Assembly (NCBI GenBank): GCA_041477655.1
Contig: JBGOUP010000009.1
Coordinates: 1 to 26,765, forward strand
DNA: 26,765 bases
Origin: JBGOUP01 sp041477655
GTDB lineage: Bacteria; Patescibacteriota; UBA1384; 2-12-FULL-50-11
Direction of reading: 5' to 3'
The notes beneath the pieces are model-generated. The model had not been told where the DNA came from. It saw only the letters and a list, made by a program, of their open reading frames with translations, and made no database searches. Shown one piece after another: positions 21,130-26,765 of this stretch. Position 1 is the stretch's first letter, and every line of letters starts with the position of its first letter. The position numbers were made by a program, and so were the translations under genes.

Positions 21130-21801
21130 ATGATCGAGTTAAGAAAAGTAGCTAAGGAATATCAAATTGGCCAGAGAATTACCGCCTTGGATAATTTGTC
21201 GTTGAAAATTGACGATGGCGAGTTTGTGGCCATTGTTGGCCCAAGTGGTTGCGGCAAGTCCACCTTGCTACATATCATTGGTCTTTTGGATCGACCGGAC
21301 TCTGGGGAGTATCTGCTCAATGGTCAGTCGGTGGAAAAGTTATCTAGCAAACAACGAGCCGTTGCCCGCAACCAAACATTTGGCTTTGTTTTTCAGTCGT
21401 TCAACTTACTGCCCAGGACATCAGTATTTAATAATGTTTCTTTGCCGCTCCAGTATCGGCGAGCCAGTAATCAAACGGAAGTAGTGACGCAATCCCTAAA
21501 ACAAGTCGGTTTGCTCGACAGGCGAAGTTCTTGGCCAAATCAACTCTCCGGCGGCCAACAACAGCGAGTAGCGGTGGCCCGAGCGATGGTGACCGACCCG
21601 AAAATCATTCTGGCCGACGAGCCAACCGGCAATCTGGATACCAAAACCGGCATCGAAATTATGGAATTATTCAAAAATATTAACAAAGAAGGCAAGACGG
21701 TTATTTTGGTCACTCACAACGCCGAGCTGCTTCATTACGCCAGTCGGATTATTACCATGCGTGACGGTAAAGTTGAGAAAGACGAAAAGAGGAAACAATG
21801 A
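21130..21801 (+). CDS. MacB/LolD-type ABC transporter ATPase
   Basis: The 223-residue ATPase has Walker A GPSGCGKST (about residues 37-45), Q-loop FQSFNLL, signature LSGGQQQRVAVARA (about 138-151), Walker B IILADEPTGNLD (about 158-169) and the switch His in VTHN. The FQSFNLLPR and NLD features belong to the MacB/LolD/FtsE group. It powers the FtsX-like permease encoded next; the genes overlap by ATGA (21798-21801). There is no MacA-type adaptor in the window. Export of peptides, lipoproteins or drugs are all possible; the substrate is unknown. Confidence 0.95.
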   Translation: MIELRKVAKEYQIGQRITALDNLSLKIDDGEFVAIVGPSGCGKSTLLHIIGLLDRPDSGEYLLNGQSVEKLSSKQRAVARNQTFGFVFQSFNLLPRTSVFNNVSLPLQYRRASNQTEVVTQSLKQVGLLDRRSSWPNQLSGGQQQRVAVARAMVTDPKIILADEPTGNLDTKTGIEIMELFKNINKEGKTVILVTHNAELLHYASRIITMRDGKVEKDEKRKQ

Positions 21802-22994
21802 TCTGGACCAATTTTAAAAGCGCTGTTAAATCACTTTGGTCCAATGGCCTACGCAGTTTTCTGACCTTGCTTGGCATAGTCATCGGTATTTACGCGGTTG
21901 TTACTCTCTTAGCGGCGGCCCAAGGCTTGCAAAAACAGATTGGCGGTTTTGTGGAAGATTTTGGGCCGCGAACGATCTTTGTTCTACCTGGGGAAACCGA
22001 TAAATCTGGCGTCCCTAACGTCACGGCCAATTTCGCCCCTTCAACATTGTTCGTTGATGACGTTAACTACGTTAAAGAAAAGGCCACTTTAATCGATAAC
22101 CAGGTTGATTACGCCGTTTTTATTGGCGGCTTGCTCTCCAAGGATAGTAAAAAAGTCAGCGGCCTGCCGGTGGGTATTACGCCGGGAGCAATGGAATTGT
22201 TTGGCGCCAAAATTACCCAAGGTCGGGGACTTGAGCAAACTGATTTGGACACCAAGGCCAAGGTGATCGTTCTATCCCAAGCAACTCTAGACAAATTGGG
22301 AGTGAAAATGGGTGATTCCGTTGCTATCGGTCAAAACAGCTTTCGGATTGTGGGCAATTTCAAAATCGAACAGCAAATTAATCTCACATCTAGCGCCGGT
22401 GATATGTTTCTACTTCCGGCCACTGTCGCCAACGATATTAATCACTCCAGTCAAATTAATCGGATGGTCGTTCACTCCAAAGAAGTTGGTCAGGTCGATC
22501 AGGCCAAAGATGAAGTGATGGCTTTGCTTAAAACCAAGCATGGTGCCAGTGATTTTACCGTTCTCAAGCCGACCGACCTGCTTAAAACCGTCAATCAAAT
22601 TACCGACGTATTGGCTTACGCCGTAGTTGGCATCGCCTCAATCTCGTTGCTAGTTGGGGGAATTGGTATCTCCAATATTATGTTGGTTACAGTGACCGAG
22701 CGAACCCGAGAAATTGGCTTACGTAAGGCCGTCGGTGCCACCGAAGGAGCCATTTTACTCCAATTCTTGATTGAGTCAGTTCTGCTAACGATTATCGGCG
22801 CGGCTATAGGTATAGGCTTGGCGGCGCTAACTAGCTGGCTGGCGGCCAAATACTCGCCGCTTCAGCCTCTAATTACCCTCAAGACTGTCGGTTTGGCTCT
22901 AGCCATGGCCGTCATTGCTGGAGTGGTCTTTGGCCTCTTCCCGGCTCTACGGGCCGCCCGCAAAGATCCGGTTGAAGCGTTGCGTTACGAGTAA
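21798..22994 (+). CDS. MacB/FtsX-type ABC transporter permease
   Basis: The 398-residue permease has a first transmembrane helix (about 17-40, GLRSFLTLLGIVIGIYAVVTLLA), a large MacB-like extracytoplasmic domain (about 45-265), and three C-terminal helices carrying the FtsX signature (VGGIGISNIMLVTVTERTREIGLRKAVGA, then FLIESVLLTIIGAAIG and VFGLFPALRAARKDPVEALRYE). These features define the type VII ABC (mechanotransmission) permeases. It works with the overlapping ATPase gene. No adaptor or outer-membrane partner is visible, as expected for a cell with a single membrane. Confidence 0.95.
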   Translation: MIWTNFKSAVKSLWSNGLRSFLTLLGIVIGIYAVVTLLAAAQGLQKQIGGFVEDFGPRTIFVLPGETDKSGVPNVTANFAPSTLFVDDVNYVKEKATLIDNQVDYAVFIGGLLSKDSKKVSGLPVGITPGAMELFGAKITQGRGLEQTDLDTKAKVIVLSQATLDKLGVKMGDSVAIGQNSFRIVGNFKIEQQINLTSSAGDMFLLPATVANDINHSSQINRMVVHSKEVGQVDQAKDEVMALLKTKHGASDFTVLKPTDLLKTVNQITDVLAYAVVGIASISLLVGGIGISNIMLVTVTERTREIGLRKAVGATEGAILLQFLIESVLLTIIGAAIGIGLAALTSWLAAKYSPLQPLITLKTVGLALAMAVIAGVVFGLFPALRAARKDPVEALRYE

Positions 22995-23001
22995 AATTAC
23001 A

Positions 23002-23029
23002 TTGATCAAAATGTTTTAATTGTTAAACT
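23002..23029 (+). promoter_or_regulatory. Promoter of the coiled-coil gene
   Basis: TTGATC (23002-23007), 16 nt and TAAACT (23024-23029) lie 6 nt before ATG 23036, implying a leaderless message. Confidence 0.5.
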
Positions 23030-23035
23030 GACACT

Positions 23036-23347
23036 ATGCTAACTAAAGACGACTTGAAGCAAATTGGAACAATTGTTAAAGGGGAAATCGCTCCACTTAA
23101 AAACGACGTCGGGGGTGTTAAGAAAGACGTAGCTGTCCTCAAAGACGATGTTGGCGGACTCAAACTAGATGTTAGTGTCCTGAAAAACGACGTCGGTAAT
23201 CTAAGTAAAGATATGAAAGTAGTCAAGCGTGACGTGAGTAAAACTCGTGGCGATCTAAACATGATAATTGGTATATTCGATAGTGACTATATTGATTTAC
23301 GCAGGAGGGTTGAGCATATCGAAGAAAAAATCGGCATTCGCGAGTAA
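23036..23347 (+). CDS. Coiled-coil protein of repeated VxxLKxDVGxx heptads
   Basis: The 103-residue protein is a tandem array of seven-residue repeats (DVGGVKKDVAVLKDDVGGLK, then VSVLKNDVGNLSKDMKVVKRD) from about residue 22 to 65, flanked by a short N-terminal helix and a C-terminal charged helix (DLRRRVEHIEEKIG). Hydrophobic residues fall at a/d positions, giving a long parallel coiled coil or trimeric stalk. It has no signal peptide or membrane helix. The function is unknown; such proteins can be DNA- or membrane-associated scaffolds. It may be an orphan between the ABC operon and the HTH-Hsp20 gene. Confidence 0.75.
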   Translation: MLTKDDLKQIGTIVKGEIAPLKNDVGGVKKDVAVLKDDVGGLKLDVSVLKNDVGNLSKDMKVVKRDVSKTRGDLNMIIGIFDSDYIDLRRRVEHIEEKIGIRE

Positions 23348-23373
23348 GCCAAACATTTTCGGCTAGTTTCACC

Positions 23374-23405
23374 TTGACAACAATGTAAAGTTTCCTTTAC
23401 ATTGT
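23374..23405 (+). promoter_or_regulatory. Promoter and perfect operator of the HTH-Hsp20 gene
   Basis: TTGACA (23374-23379) and TACATT (23398-23403) are 18 nt apart, with ATG 23411 seven bases beyond. A perfect inverted repeat, ACAATGTAAAG (23380-23390) and CTTTACATTGT (23395-23405) with TTTC between, fills the spacer and covers the -10 box. A dimer bound here would block polymerase, which fits autorepression by the HTH domain encoded immediately downstream. Confidence 0.75.
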
Positions 23406-23410
23406 GGGTA

Positions 23411-24091
23411 ATGGTTGAAGTAAAGTTACTATTGCGAGACCTTCGCCAAGCCAAGGAATTGAGCCAGGATGAGTTGGCCCACAATTTAGGCGTATCCCGT
23501 CAGTCAATTATTTCCCTCGAACAGGGCGAGTATCTGCCCAGCACCAAGTTACTCTTGGATATAATCACCTTCTTCAGTTGCTCGGTGGCTGACTTATTTA
23601 GTGGGATAGAGTTTAATATTAGTAAGGAAGGAGATGAGGATATGCAAATTATGCGATATGATCCGTTCCAGGCCGTTGATAAGTTGCACGATGAGATGAG
23701 CGATATGGTGGAAAAGAATTTTGGCCGAGTTGACTGGCCACGAACTCTTGGCACCACTGCTGGGGCAATGAACATTCACGAGACCGATAAGGAATACCAC
23801 CTGGAAGTTCAAGTGCCGGGTTTCAAAGAAGATGAGATAAACGTGGAAATCTCCGAAGATTCTCTGACTATCTCCGGCAGTAATAAAGAGGAACGAAAGG
23901 AAAAAGATGGCCGTAGCATCGTTCGTCGGGAGTGGGAGCAGAGCGAGTTTTCCCGTTCGGTGCGTTTTGCCCAGCCAATTGATGAGAAGAAGGTCGAGGC
24001 CAAACTTGAAGACGGAACCCTGACAATAGTCGCTCCGAAAACGGAGCCGGTCAAGCCCAAGACAACCAAGATTGTGGTTAAGAAGAATTAA
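23411..24091 (+). CDS. XRE helix-turn-helix repressor fused to small heat-shock protein (Hsp20)
   Basis: The 226-residue product joins two complete domains. Residues about 5-65 are an XRE/Cro-type HTH (LRQAKELSQDELAHNLGVSR, QSIISLEQGEYLP, then LDIITFFSCSVADLF). Residues 78-226 are a full-length Hsp20: an N-terminal arm MQIMRYDPFQAVDKLHDEM, the alpha-crystallin domain with VQVPGFKEDEINVEIS and GTLTIVAPK, and a C-terminal IVV anchor motif. No stop separates them. The ATG at 23411 is chosen because the in-frame TTG upstream lies in the -10/operator region. At 23642, M78 follows an ideal ribosome site, so free Hsp20 is probably also made. A perfect inverted repeat in the promoter suggests autoregulation, perhaps released when the chaperone part engages unfolded protein. 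Confidence 0.88.
   Translation: MVEVKLLLRDLRQAKELSQDELAHNLGVSRQSIISLEQGEYLPSTKLLLDIITFFSCSVADLFSGIEFNISKEGDEDMQIMRYDPFQAVDKLHDEMSDMVEKNFGRVDWPRTLGTTAGAMNIHETDKEYHLEVQVPGFKEDEINVEISEDSLTISGSNKEERKEKDGRSIVRREWEQSEFSRSVRFAQPIDEKKVEAKLEDGTLTIVAPKTEPVKPKTTKIVVKKN
23628..23644 (+). promoter_or_regulatory. Internal ribosome-binding site and start for free Hsp20
   Basis: AAGGAG (23628-23633) stands 8 bases before ATG 23642, in frame inside the fusion gene and exactly where a normal Hsp20 would begin. The predicted internal product has 149 residues, the usual size of a bacterial small heat-shock protein. Confidence 0.7.
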
Positions 24092-24113
24092 AGTTCGCCT
24101 CAAATCGAACAGG

Positions 24114-24139
24114 AAATGCCCCCACTCGGGGCATTTTTT
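24114..24139 (+). terminator. Terminator of the HTH-Hsp20 gene
   Basis: ATGCCCC/GGGGCAT around CACTC is followed by TTTTTT, 25 bp after the stop codon. Confidence 0.92.
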
Positions 24140-24140
24140 G

Positions 24141-24235
24141 TAGAAGCTTCGCTTCACACATTTTTTTGAAAGGGTAGGGGGATCTACTGCGAAGCGTTCC
24201 CCCTACCCTTTCAATCCCACCCCCTAGCACGCTAA
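24141..24235 (+). repeat. Structured intergenic repeat, copy 1
   Basis: The ~95-nt element is matched at 26465-26560 in the same orientation. It has a small 5' hairpin GAAGC-TTC-GCTTC, then a perfect 15-bp stem (24168-24182 with 24198-24212) closing a 15-nt loop TCTACTGCGAAGCGT, then a conserved tail CCCACCCCC-TAGCACGCTAA. The loop GCGAAGC is complementary to GCTTCGC of the small hairpin. The element sits between the Hsp20 terminator and a second terminator at 24269, so it could be a small RNA of its own or a mobile palindromic repeat. Confidence 0.85.
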
Positions 24236-24268
24236 ATCAAGAACTAGACGCAGAATTTTAGCAAGAAG

Positions 24269-24297
24269 AAAGCGCCCGGGAGGGCGCTTTTGTTTTT
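24269..24297 (+). terminator. Intrinsic terminator downstream of structured repeat copy 1
   Basis: AAAGCGCCC/GGGCGCTTT with loop GGGA is followed by TGTTTTTG. No coding gene ends just before it on +; the nearest transcript it could end is one covering 24141-24268. Confidence 0.8.
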
Positions 24298-24345
24298 GTG
24301 GGAGCCAGGGGCTCGAAGTTGCGAAGGCCATCCCTAGGCTCCCAC
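24298..24345 (-). pseudogene. Mini tRNA-like hairpin
   Basis: A perfect 9-bp stem GTGGGAGCC/GGCTCCCAC closes a 30-nt interior. On the minus strand the interior ends CTTCGAGCCCCT, like the T-loop and T-stem 3' strand of a tRNA running into its acceptor. There is no D-arm or anticodon arm. It shares GGATG...CTTCG...CCCCTG with the tRNA-Arg 5'-half repeats at 4264-4405. It is probably a collapsed tRNA relic. Confidence 0.45.
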
Positions 24346-24401
24346 ACCCACTACCTCGCCACGCTTTTAAAGCAATAAATCCTTCCACATGAGTCTAGGA
24401 A

Positions 24402-24427
24402 GCATTATGACATATATGTCATAATGC
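24402..24427. promoter_or_regulatory. Perfect 26-bp palindrome downstream of the cyclophilin gene
   Basis: GCATTATGACATA followed by its exact complement TATGTCATAATGC. No T-run on either side, so it is a poor terminator. It may be a protein-binding site; it lies 16 bp past the cyclophilin stop. Confidence 0.6.
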
Positions 24428-24443
24428 CAAAGGATAAGGAAGT

Positions 24444-25022
24444 TTACTGAACCGCCACCGATACCATTTTGTCGCCGATGGCGATTTTTTTGACCACGTC
24501 CATGCCCTTAGTAACTTTGCCAAAAATAGTGTAGTTCTTTTGAAGACGACTATTGAGATCGGCTAAGCAGATGAAGAATTGACTGCCGTTGGTGTTGGGC
24601 CCACGATTAGCCATGGCCAGAACCCCTTCGGTGTAACCGGCTTTGTAAGAAGCGGCATCGGCGTTGAGTTCGTCGGCAAAGGTATCGCCGTAAATGGATT
24701 TGCCGCCAGTGCCGTTACCGTTGGGATCGCCACCCTGAACAACAAAACCTGGCTCAACCCGGTGGAAAGTTAAATTATCATAAAAGCCTTGCTTGGCTAA
24801 TTCGGTAAAGTTCTTAACCGTTTTGGGCGTGTCGTCGCCGTAGAGCTCCAACTCAATATCGCCCTTGGCAGTTTTAATTACAGCGTGCATTGTCCCCAAT
24901 TTTGTCACAGTTGTAGCGGAATCGGAAGTGGCCGGGGCGGCTGCTTTCTTTTTGGGGATGAGTAAAATGACACCAAAAACCAAGATTAAGCCAATAATTA
25001 TCCAAGTAACATTCTTTGACAT
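24444..25022 (-). CDS. Membrane-anchored cyclophilin-type peptidyl-prolyl isomerase
   Basis: The protein has 192 residues from ATG 25022. A hydrophobic signal anchor (about 5-22) and a short Lys/Ala/Ser linker are followed by a cyclophilin domain (about 45-192). Catalytic-site blocks are present: LTFHRVEPGFVVQGGDPNGNG (Arg of FHR), FADEL, LAMANRGPNTNGSQFFI and the end VTKGMDVVKKIA. The N-terminus is in, and the enzyme outside, the cytoplasmic membrane, where it would speed folding of exported proteins. The start at 25022 is preferred to 25058 because the -10 box and spacer of a near-consensus promoter occupy the extra codons and the anchor begins at MSKNV. It may work with the VKOR/DsbA module as the extracytoplasmic folding set. 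Confidence 0.93.
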   Translation of the reverse strand: MSKNVTWIIIGLILVFGVILLIPKKKAAAPATSDSATTVTKLGTMHAVIKTAKGDIELELYGDDTPKTVKNFTELAKQGFYDNLTFHRVEPGFVVQGGDPNGNGTGGKSIYGDTFADELNADAASYKAGYTEGVLAMANRGPNTNGSQFFICLADLNSRLQKNYTIFGKVTKGMDVVKKIAIGDKMVSVAVQ

Positions 25023-25029
25023 TGGGGCG

Positions 25030-25058
25030 AATGTAACGGAAAAATTACCCAATGTCAA
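25030..25058 (-). promoter_or_regulatory. Promoter of the cyclophilin gene
   Basis: TTGACA (25053-25058), 17 nt and TACATT (25030-25035) lie 7 nt before ATG 25022. The boxes equal those of the HTH-Hsp20 promoter. The message should be leaderless. Confidence 0.7.
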
Positions 25059-25075
25059 AACTAGTCTCGAAATCC

Positions 25076-25095
25076 GTATATGTTATAACATATAC
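25076..25095. promoter_or_regulatory. Perfect 20-bp palindrome upstream of the cyclophilin promoter
   Basis: GTATATGTTA followed by its exact complement TAACATATAC, about 18 bp upstream of the -35 box. A dimeric regulator site is plausible. Confidence 0.55.
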
Positions 25096-25113
25096 AGTGT
25101 CTGAAATGAATCT

Positions 25114-25133
25114 CCCTGGGCTCTCGCCCAGGG
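25114..25133. terminator. Strong hairpin, terminator-like
   Basis: The 8-bp stem CCCTGGGC/GCCCAGGG has loop TCTC and is followed on + by TATCTTCTTCTT, a weak T-rich tail. It lies downstream of tRNA-Val on the minus strand, where no T-run follows. Confidence 0.5.
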
Positions 25134-25236
25134 TATCTTCTTCTTAACTTGGCGCCGCCGTGCTTGACAAAGCGGTGAGGGTTCTCATCCACTGGCTTTG
25201 GCCCGTGGTATTCTCGCTAAGAATAAGAACTCGCTG

Positions 25237-25309
25237 TGGGCAGTATTGGACTTGAACCAATGACCTTTCGCACGTCAAGCGAATGCTCTACCAGCTGAGC
25301 TAACTGCCC
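25237..25309 (-). tRNA. tRNA-Val (GAC)
   Basis: The minus strand gives acceptor GGGCAGT/ACTGCCC, D-stem GCTC/GAGC, anticodon stem TTCGC/GCGAA around TTGACGT (anticodon GAC), and T-stem ATTGG/CCAAT with loop TTCAAGT. The discriminator is A and CCA is not encoded. Confidence 0.95.
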
Positions 25310-25435
25310 TGAAGAATGTCCAGTGGAAATTCTGAACGGTAATTATGCTTTTTGTAAAATTATCTAGCAAAAAGCAAATTCCGAACAGACACCCGTGAAT
25401 TTTACCTTATTTTTCATAATTTATAAACCAGGTGA

Positions 25436-26335
25436 CTATTCTCCTGGTGTTTGTGAAGGAGACGACGGCCTATTGCCGCCGTTTTTAGCGAGGGCTGTCT
25501 CTTTGATTATCAGTCCAACAACATCAGTCGTATTCTTGATCCGCAGGCGTGGCAGGGCTAGTAGATCGGAAACATCGGTGGCCACTCCCAAATTAGTGGT
25601 AACAGCTGCTTCAATGTGAAGCGATCGAACAATATTAAGCGTGTCCGAGGCATATTTACCAGCCGGATAGGCGAAAACTGGGTCGCGGCCAATCATACTG
25701 CCGCTAATTTGCTGATAAGCCTTCAAGTAAGGAGCAGTAGCTAAATTGATATGAGTCATGGTGTGGCCACCAATTTCCATGCCAGCCGACTTAAGAGCGA
25801 TAATTTGTTGACTAGTCATATAACCTGGTTTACCAACAAAGCCACCAACAATAAAAAAAGTAGCTACATCGCTATATTTTTTGAGAATGGGCAGAGCTTG
25901 GTTGTAATGATCGTCATAGCCGTCATCAAAGGTTATAACTACGGCTTTGGCTGGATATTGGCCTTGAAAGAACTCCTGGAGGGTGACTGTTTTATATCCG
26001 GCACTTTTAAGCTTGGCCAGTTGAGCGTCAAAAGTTGTTGGCGCCACCGACAAGCCGATACCGAGTTGGTCGGCTGGGTTGTCGTAGGAGCGGATATAGT
26101 GATACATCAGGATCGGCACGAATTTTGTGGGCTTGGCTGGTAAGGAGTTTTGAGAGACTGGCTGATTGAACGGTTCTTCAACTTTGCTGTCAGTTGTTGT
26201 AGAGTTGTCCGTTTGTCTGACTGTCTGGTTCTGGGCAAATTTAGCCAAGCTAGATGGACTGACATTACGAAACCAAACAACGCTACTAGCCGCCAGTAGT
26301 AACAGAATCACTAGCCAAACACCAGACTTCTTCAT
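25436..26335 (-). CDS. Membrane-anchored polysaccharide deacetylase (NodB domain)
   Basis: The 299-residue protein has an N-terminal hydrophobic anchor (about 5-22), a Thr/Asn/Gln-rich linker (about 30-70), and a NodB domain from about 72. The domain has PILMYHYI at its start, TFDDGYDD (135-142, catalytic base and metal Asp), HTMTH (191-195, metal His pair) and VFAYPAGKY. It lies outside the cell and should deacetylate a surface glycan or peptidoglycan. It has no accessory modules, unlike the two-module deacetylase at 13466. The C-terminal Ser/Pro/Gln tail is disordered, and the stop codon is embedded in a CCAGG/CCTGG hairpin that may end transcription. A promoter places the -10 box six bases before the ATG. 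Confidence 0.93.
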   Translation of the reverse strand: MKKSGVWLVILLLLAASSVVWFRNVSPSSLAKFAQNQTVRQTDNSTTTDSKVEEPFNQPVSQNSLPAKPTKFVPILMYHYIRSYDNPADQLGIGLSVAPTTFDAQLAKLKSAGYKTVTLQEFFQGQYPAKAVVITFDDGYDDHYNQALPILKKYSDVATFFIVGGFVGKPGYMTSQQIIALKSAGMEIGGHTMTHINLATAPYLKAYQQISGSMIGRDPVFAYPAGKYASDTLNIVRSLHIEAAVTTNLGVATDVSDLLALPRLRIKNTTDVVGLIIKETALAKNGGNRPSSPSQTPGE

Positions 26336-26341
26336 GTAACC

Positions 26342-26370
26342 ATTGTCTGGGTTTTCGCCAGTACTGTCTA
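26342..26370 (-). promoter_or_regulatory. Promoter of the second deacetylase
   Basis: TAGACA (26365-26370), 17 nt and GACAAT (26342-26347) lie 6 nt before ATG 26335, again leaderless in form. Confidence 0.5.
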
Positions 26371-26411
26371 GTTCGACTAATTTGGCTACGCAACCATTAA
26401 GCCAGTTCTTT

Positions 26412-26440
26412 AGGGTCAGGCCCTTTAAGGGCCTGACCCT
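26412..26440. terminator. Long perfect hairpin of uncertain role
   Basis: AGGGTCAGGCCC pairs with GGGCCTGACCCT around TTTAA, a 12-bp stem. No T-run follows on either strand. It lies between the deacetylase promoter and structured repeat copy 2; a smaller ATTCTC/GAGAAT hairpin follows at about 26447-26464. Confidence 0.5.
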
Positions 26441-26464
26441 GTAAAATTCTCATTCGAGAGAATA

Positions 26465-26560
26465 TAGAAGCTACGCTTCCACACAATTTCTGACAGGGTA
26501 GGGGGATCTACTGCGAAGCGGTCCCCCTACCCTGTCCGACCCACCCCCCTAGCACGCTAA
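26465..26560 (+). repeat. Structured intergenic repeat, copy 2
   Basis: It matches copy 1 (24141-24235): small hairpin GAAGC-TAC-GCTTC, perfect 15-bp stem (26492-26506 with 26522-26536), 15-nt loop TCTACTGCGAAGCGG, and tail CCCACCCCCC-TAGCACGCTAA. The third stem pair is C-G here and A-T in copy 1, so both bases changed together. It sits between two minus-strand genes. Confidence 0.85.
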
Positions 26561-26561
26561 G

Positions 26562-26584
26562 AAAAAACAGGTAAGGGGCCACCT
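26562..26584 (-). terminator. Terminator of the partial gene at the window end
   Basis: On the minus strand AGGTGG/TTACCT (two G-U pairs) with loop CCCC is followed by GTTTTTTC, five bases past the stop at 26589. Confidence 0.65.
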
Positions 26585-26588
26585 AAAG

Positions 26589-26765
26589 TTATTTAGACGG
26601 TGCTAGAGAATTTTGCAGTTGTTGTAGTTGTTGATTTTTGAACTGCTCTGGGCTGGCGATGTAGCCGATACCGGGAATAAAATGGGAGTCGTAAGAGTAG
26701 GTAGTTTTGCCTTGACTTTTGGCGGCCTCAACAGCCAACCTGTGCTCGGTTAGACCACCAACCAT
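26589..26765 (-). CDS. C-terminal fragment of an unrecognised protein (partial)
   Basis: The last 58 codons are visible, ending at TAA 26589-26591. The frame reads to the window edge, where an ATG falls on the last three bases; it may be internal. The sequence has GGLTEHRLAVEAAKSQGK, then TTYSYDSHFIPGIGYIASPEQF and a Gln-rich tail NQQLQQLQNS. It has no membrane helix. The family is not recognised from this fragment. It is followed by a terminator. Confidence 0.6.
   Translation of the reverse strand: MVGGLTEHRLAVEAAKSQGKTTYSYDSHFIPGIGYIASPEQFKNQQLQQLQNSLAPSK

Noticed and set aside
23594..24157. 187-residue minus-strand frame opposite Hsp20
   Set aside because: It is the antisense shadow of the HTH-Hsp20 gene and starts inside its terminator.
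1..26765. CRISPR array
   Set aside because: No set of three or more regularly spaced direct repeats was seen; the repeats found are dispersed or two-copy.
1..26765. Recoded UGA (code 25)
   Set aside because: UGA ends genes such as LysM-CHAP at normal family length and none of the recognised genes needs read-through.

Overview
The window looks like a chromosomal segment of a small-genome bacterium, most plausibly a member of the Patescibacteria/CPR, perhaps Saccharibacteria-like. This is an inference from the compact gene packing, the divergent short FolD and PurM, the VKOR/DsbA pair, the LysM-CHAP hydrolase, the coiled-coil and DUF-type small membrane proteins, and scattered tRNA genes. UGA acts as a normal stop (for example at the end of the LysM-CHAP gene), so the UGA-as-glycine code is not used.

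Layout. 1-2.1 kb: end of a surface protein, then a minus-strand operon VKOR > DsbA-like > folD for extracytoplasmic disulphide formation plus a folate enzyme. 2.1-4.5 kb: tRNA-Lys with a 130-nt repeat and a broken GIY-YIG start, DedA, a DUF5665-like protein, an RHH/PIN toxin-antitoxin pair, and tRNA-Arg preceded by two tRNA-5'-half repeats. 4.5-9.4 kb: a PfkB kinase, an unrecognised protein, tRNA-His, typA and a DEAD-box helicase. 9.4-15.2 kb: a 45-residue cysteine-rich protein absent from ordinary ORF calls, a PurM-like protein, and an exopolysaccharide-type locus (40-residue membrane protein, GT2 synthase with QxxRW, membrane-anchored GH26, secreted two-module deacetylase). 15.2-19 kb: an MgtA-type ATPase, a LysM-CHAP hydrolase and tRNA-Arg. 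19-21 kb: two small membrane proteins, an intact GIY-YIG gene, a second copy of the 130-nt repeat and a tmRNA gene. 21-24.1 kb: a MacB-like ABC pair, a coiled-coil protein and an XRE-HTH/small heat-shock fusion. 24.1-26.8 kb: structured intergenic repeats, a membrane-anchored cyclophilin, tRNA-Val, a second deacetylase and a partial gene.

Four observations stand out. (1) A 130-nt unit with 8-bp terminal inverted repeats lies, in the same orientation, immediately after the last base of both tRNA-Lys and tmRNA; each copy is followed by a GIY-YIG gene, one intact and one truncated. (2) One reading frame encodes an XRE repressor domain fused to a complete Hsp20, with a perfect 11-bp inverted repeat in its own promoter and a strong internal ribosome-binding site for Hsp20 alone. 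(3) Two ~95-nt intergenic repeats share a 15-bp hairpin with a compensatory base-pair change. (4) About a dozen genes have a -10 box only 6-9 nt before the start codon, which implies leaderless mRNAs and moves several starts, alongside a second class with clear Shine-Dalgarno sites. All statements come from reading the sequence by eye; no database search was possible.
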